Shown in pieces: positions 15,495 to 16,460 of a stretch of 16,460 nt of DNA. The position numbers and the translations under genes were made by a program. The DNA is from JACMME01 sp051005015 (GTDB lineage: Bacteria; Gemmatimonadota; Gemmatimonadetes; Gemmatimonadales; Gemmatimonadaceae). The notes under the pieces were generated by a model that worked only from the letters and a program-made list of their open reading frames with translations, had not been told where the DNA came from and searched no databases. The stretch lies in NCBI GenBank assembly GCA_051005015.1, contig JBPCJT010000289.1, forward strand, positions 1-16,460, read 5' to 3'. How positions within the stretch are numbered: position 1 is the first letter of the stretch; every line of letters begins with the position of its first letter.

Positions 15495-16244
15495 CTAAGG
15501 TGCAGATCGCGTCCATATTGCGATTACCCCGCAACCGGCCGCAAACCCCATGAACTCGGCCGGCGTTTCGGATTGACCGTGGTATATCTCGATGCCCTCC
15601 ACGTCCCGCATCGGGGTGCTCGGACCGAAAGTGTTCGACAAACGACCGTCGACGTAGTATTGCACATCGCACCCTCTGGCAGAACGTGCCATGCGAATCT
15701 GGCACTGAGTGCCGGAACACTCAGTACGTACGCCACGTACCGTGCGCAGTAGATCGGCCAGATTCATGGGATTGCGGGCCTCTATCTCCTCCTGAGTAAA
15801 AAAGGATCCACGTCCCTGCGCCCGCCGCCGCTCGAACTCTGCGAAGCGCCTTCCCTGGCTTTTCGCCGCTTCAACCACAACGCCAGGGAGCTCTGCCACC
15901 GTAGCTTCCATCTCGATCACGGGCCTTACCACCTTCCCGTCTTCGACATCCAGAAGTCCGCTCACCCTCACGTACCCGATGGCTCGAACCTCGACCAGGT
16001 GCGATCCAGCGCGCAACTTTGAGAAAGCGAATGACCCGGCGGAGTCGGTGGTAAGTGGCCGCAGGCCAAGCATCATCACCGTTGCGCCAGCGATGGGAGC
16101 GCGGGTGTCGCGGTTACGAACTTCCCCAACGATCGAAGCGGTCGCGCCCTGAGCGGAGAGACCACTTGAGTTTGAGGCGAGCAGCGCTAGGGCCGGCAGG
16201 ATACCCAGAAGCAGCGCGCGTGCGATACGGGATGGGCGAGACAT
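15495..16244 (-). CDS. Secreted carboxypeptidase-regulatory-like and TonB-plug domain protein without barrel
   Basis: A 249-aa protein. ATG 16244 has ribosome-binding site AGAGG and begins a signal peptide (MSRPSRIARALLLGILPALA, cleavage likely LSA-Q at 31); an in-frame start 23 codons upstream lacks these. Residues about 35-112 form a carboxypeptidase-regulatory-like beta domain (IVGEVRNRDTRAPIAGATV, TDSAGSFAFSKLRAGSHLVEV, RAIGYVR). Residues about 145-246 resemble the plug of TonB-dependent receptors (FFTQEEIEARNPMNLADLLR, VQYYVDGRL, VEGIEIYHG, GCGVIAIWTR). The 22-strand barrel that would normally follow is absent: a stop comes directly after IAIWTRSAP. There are four cysteines in the plug part (176, 181, 192, 238). 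Such short proteins are, to my recollection, common in Gemmatimonadota and related phyla; their role is unknown. Convergent with the FG-GAP gene, with only 19 bases between the ends. Confidence 0.88.
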   Translation of the reverse strand: MSRPSRIARALLLGILPALALLASNSSGLSAQGATASIVGEVRNRDTRAPIAGATVMMLGLRPLTTDSAGSFAFSKLRAGSHLVEVRAIGYVRVSGLLDVEDGKVVRPVIEMEATVAELPGVVVEAAKSQGRRFAEFERRRAQGRGSFFTQEEIEARNPMNLADLLRTVRGVRTECSGTQCQIRMARSARGCDVQYYVDGRLSNTFGPSTPMRDVEGIEIYHGQSETPAEFMGFAAGCGVIAIWTRSAP

Positions 16245-16284
16245 TGGGACCTCTGGGCCGAGGGGGATCATCTTAACGTAATTT

Positions 16285-16308
16285 GCGGGTAGCCAACTCG
16301 ATACCCGC
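16285..16308 (-). promoter_or_regulatory. Perfect 7-bp hairpin in the leader of the plug-domain gene
   Basis: GCGGGTA (16285-16291) and TACCCGC (16302-16308) are perfect inverted repeats around a 10-nt loop, 41 bases upstream of the ATG at 16244. No T-run follows on either strand. It could be an operator or a 5' mRNA structure. Confidence 0.45.
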
Positions 16309-16310
16309 CA

Positions 16311-16339
16311 CATACATTACTCTTAATCAAAACTGCCAA
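16311..16339 (-). promoter_or_regulatory. Weak candidate promoter of the plug-domain gene
   Basis: On the minus strand a good -35, TTGGCA (16334-16339), is followed after 17 bases by TGTATG (16311-16316), a poor -10. The surrounding region 16311-16365 is the most AT-rich part of this end of the window, consistent with a promoter. If used, transcription would start within the leader hairpin. Confidence 0.3.
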
Positions 16340-16460
16340 ACTACTAATATCCATATATACGATACGTCGTAATGTGGGTATTTGATCCCCCGGCAATCGA
16401 ATCCGGGTCTGTAACCTCGCGCGCGAACGACCGGTTGGGTTCAGATACCGGGACGCCACC

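Noticed and set aside
16268..16459. 63-codon minus-strand frame at the right edge
   Set aside because: It spans the promoter and hairpin of the plug-domain gene, has no ribosome-binding site or known motif, and begins at the window edge.
16380..16460. tRNA-like T-arm on the minus strand (CCCGG, TTCGATT, CCGGG)
   Set aside because: The loop is nine bases rather than seven, and no matching acceptor, D or anticodon arms can be placed in the upstream sequence. A tRNAscan-SE run on a longer window would settle it.

Overview
The window is about 60% GC and gene-dense, and it looks like a chromosomal segment of a diderm bacterium. Many predicted envelope proteins (lipoproteins, a PorV/PorQ-type barrel, a TonB-plug protein, a giant FG-GAP/ASPIC protein) surround a conserved housekeeping operon. 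The best guess for the phylum is Gemmatimonadota: the small lipoprotein at 11281, the short carboxypeptidase-regulatory/plug protein at 15495 and the general protein style resemble what I recall from that phylum. This is recollection of families, not a search result. I saw no mobile element, CRISPR array, rRNA or tRNA.

Layout. (a) Positions 1-3542, minus strand: a three-gene envelope cluster read right to left. It holds a 744-aa lipoprotein with Ig-like and IPT/TIG domains and an HExxH (M30-like) metallopeptidase domain, then a PorV/PorQ-family outer-membrane protein, then (stop/start overlap ATGA) the N-terminal third of a lipoprotein aminopeptidase of the PF10023 family, cut by the window edge. 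(b) Positions 3543-3969: a 427-bp divergent intergenic region with a good candidate promoter for the minus cluster and several small repeats. (c) Positions 3970-11149, plus strand: a tightly packed operon dnaE - accA - ricT-like PSP1 gene - metG, with gaps of 4, 2 and 1 nt. It combines the replicative polymerase, one carboxyltransferase subunit of acetyl-CoA carboxylase, an iron-sulfur-type regulatory protein and methionyl-tRNA synthetase. (d) Positions 11281-15475, plus strand: a 133-aa lipoprotein and a 1232-aa lipoprotein with fourteen Ca-binding-type FG-GAP/VCBS loops and two ASPIC/UnbV domains. (e) Positions 15495-16244, minus strand: a secreted 249-aa protein with a carboxypeptidase-regulatory domain and a TonB-receptor plug but no barrel, convergent with (d). 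(f) Positions 16245-16460: its leader, with a perfect 7-bp hairpin, and no gene that I can support.

The cytoplasmic operon and the envelope genes need not cooperate. The most unusual parts are the peptidase/PorV/aminopeptidase cassette, the duplicated 7+7 FG-GAP/ASPIC lipoprotein, the barrel-less plug protein and the extra cysteine cluster in the RicT-like protein. I do not see a clear new defence or metabolic system.
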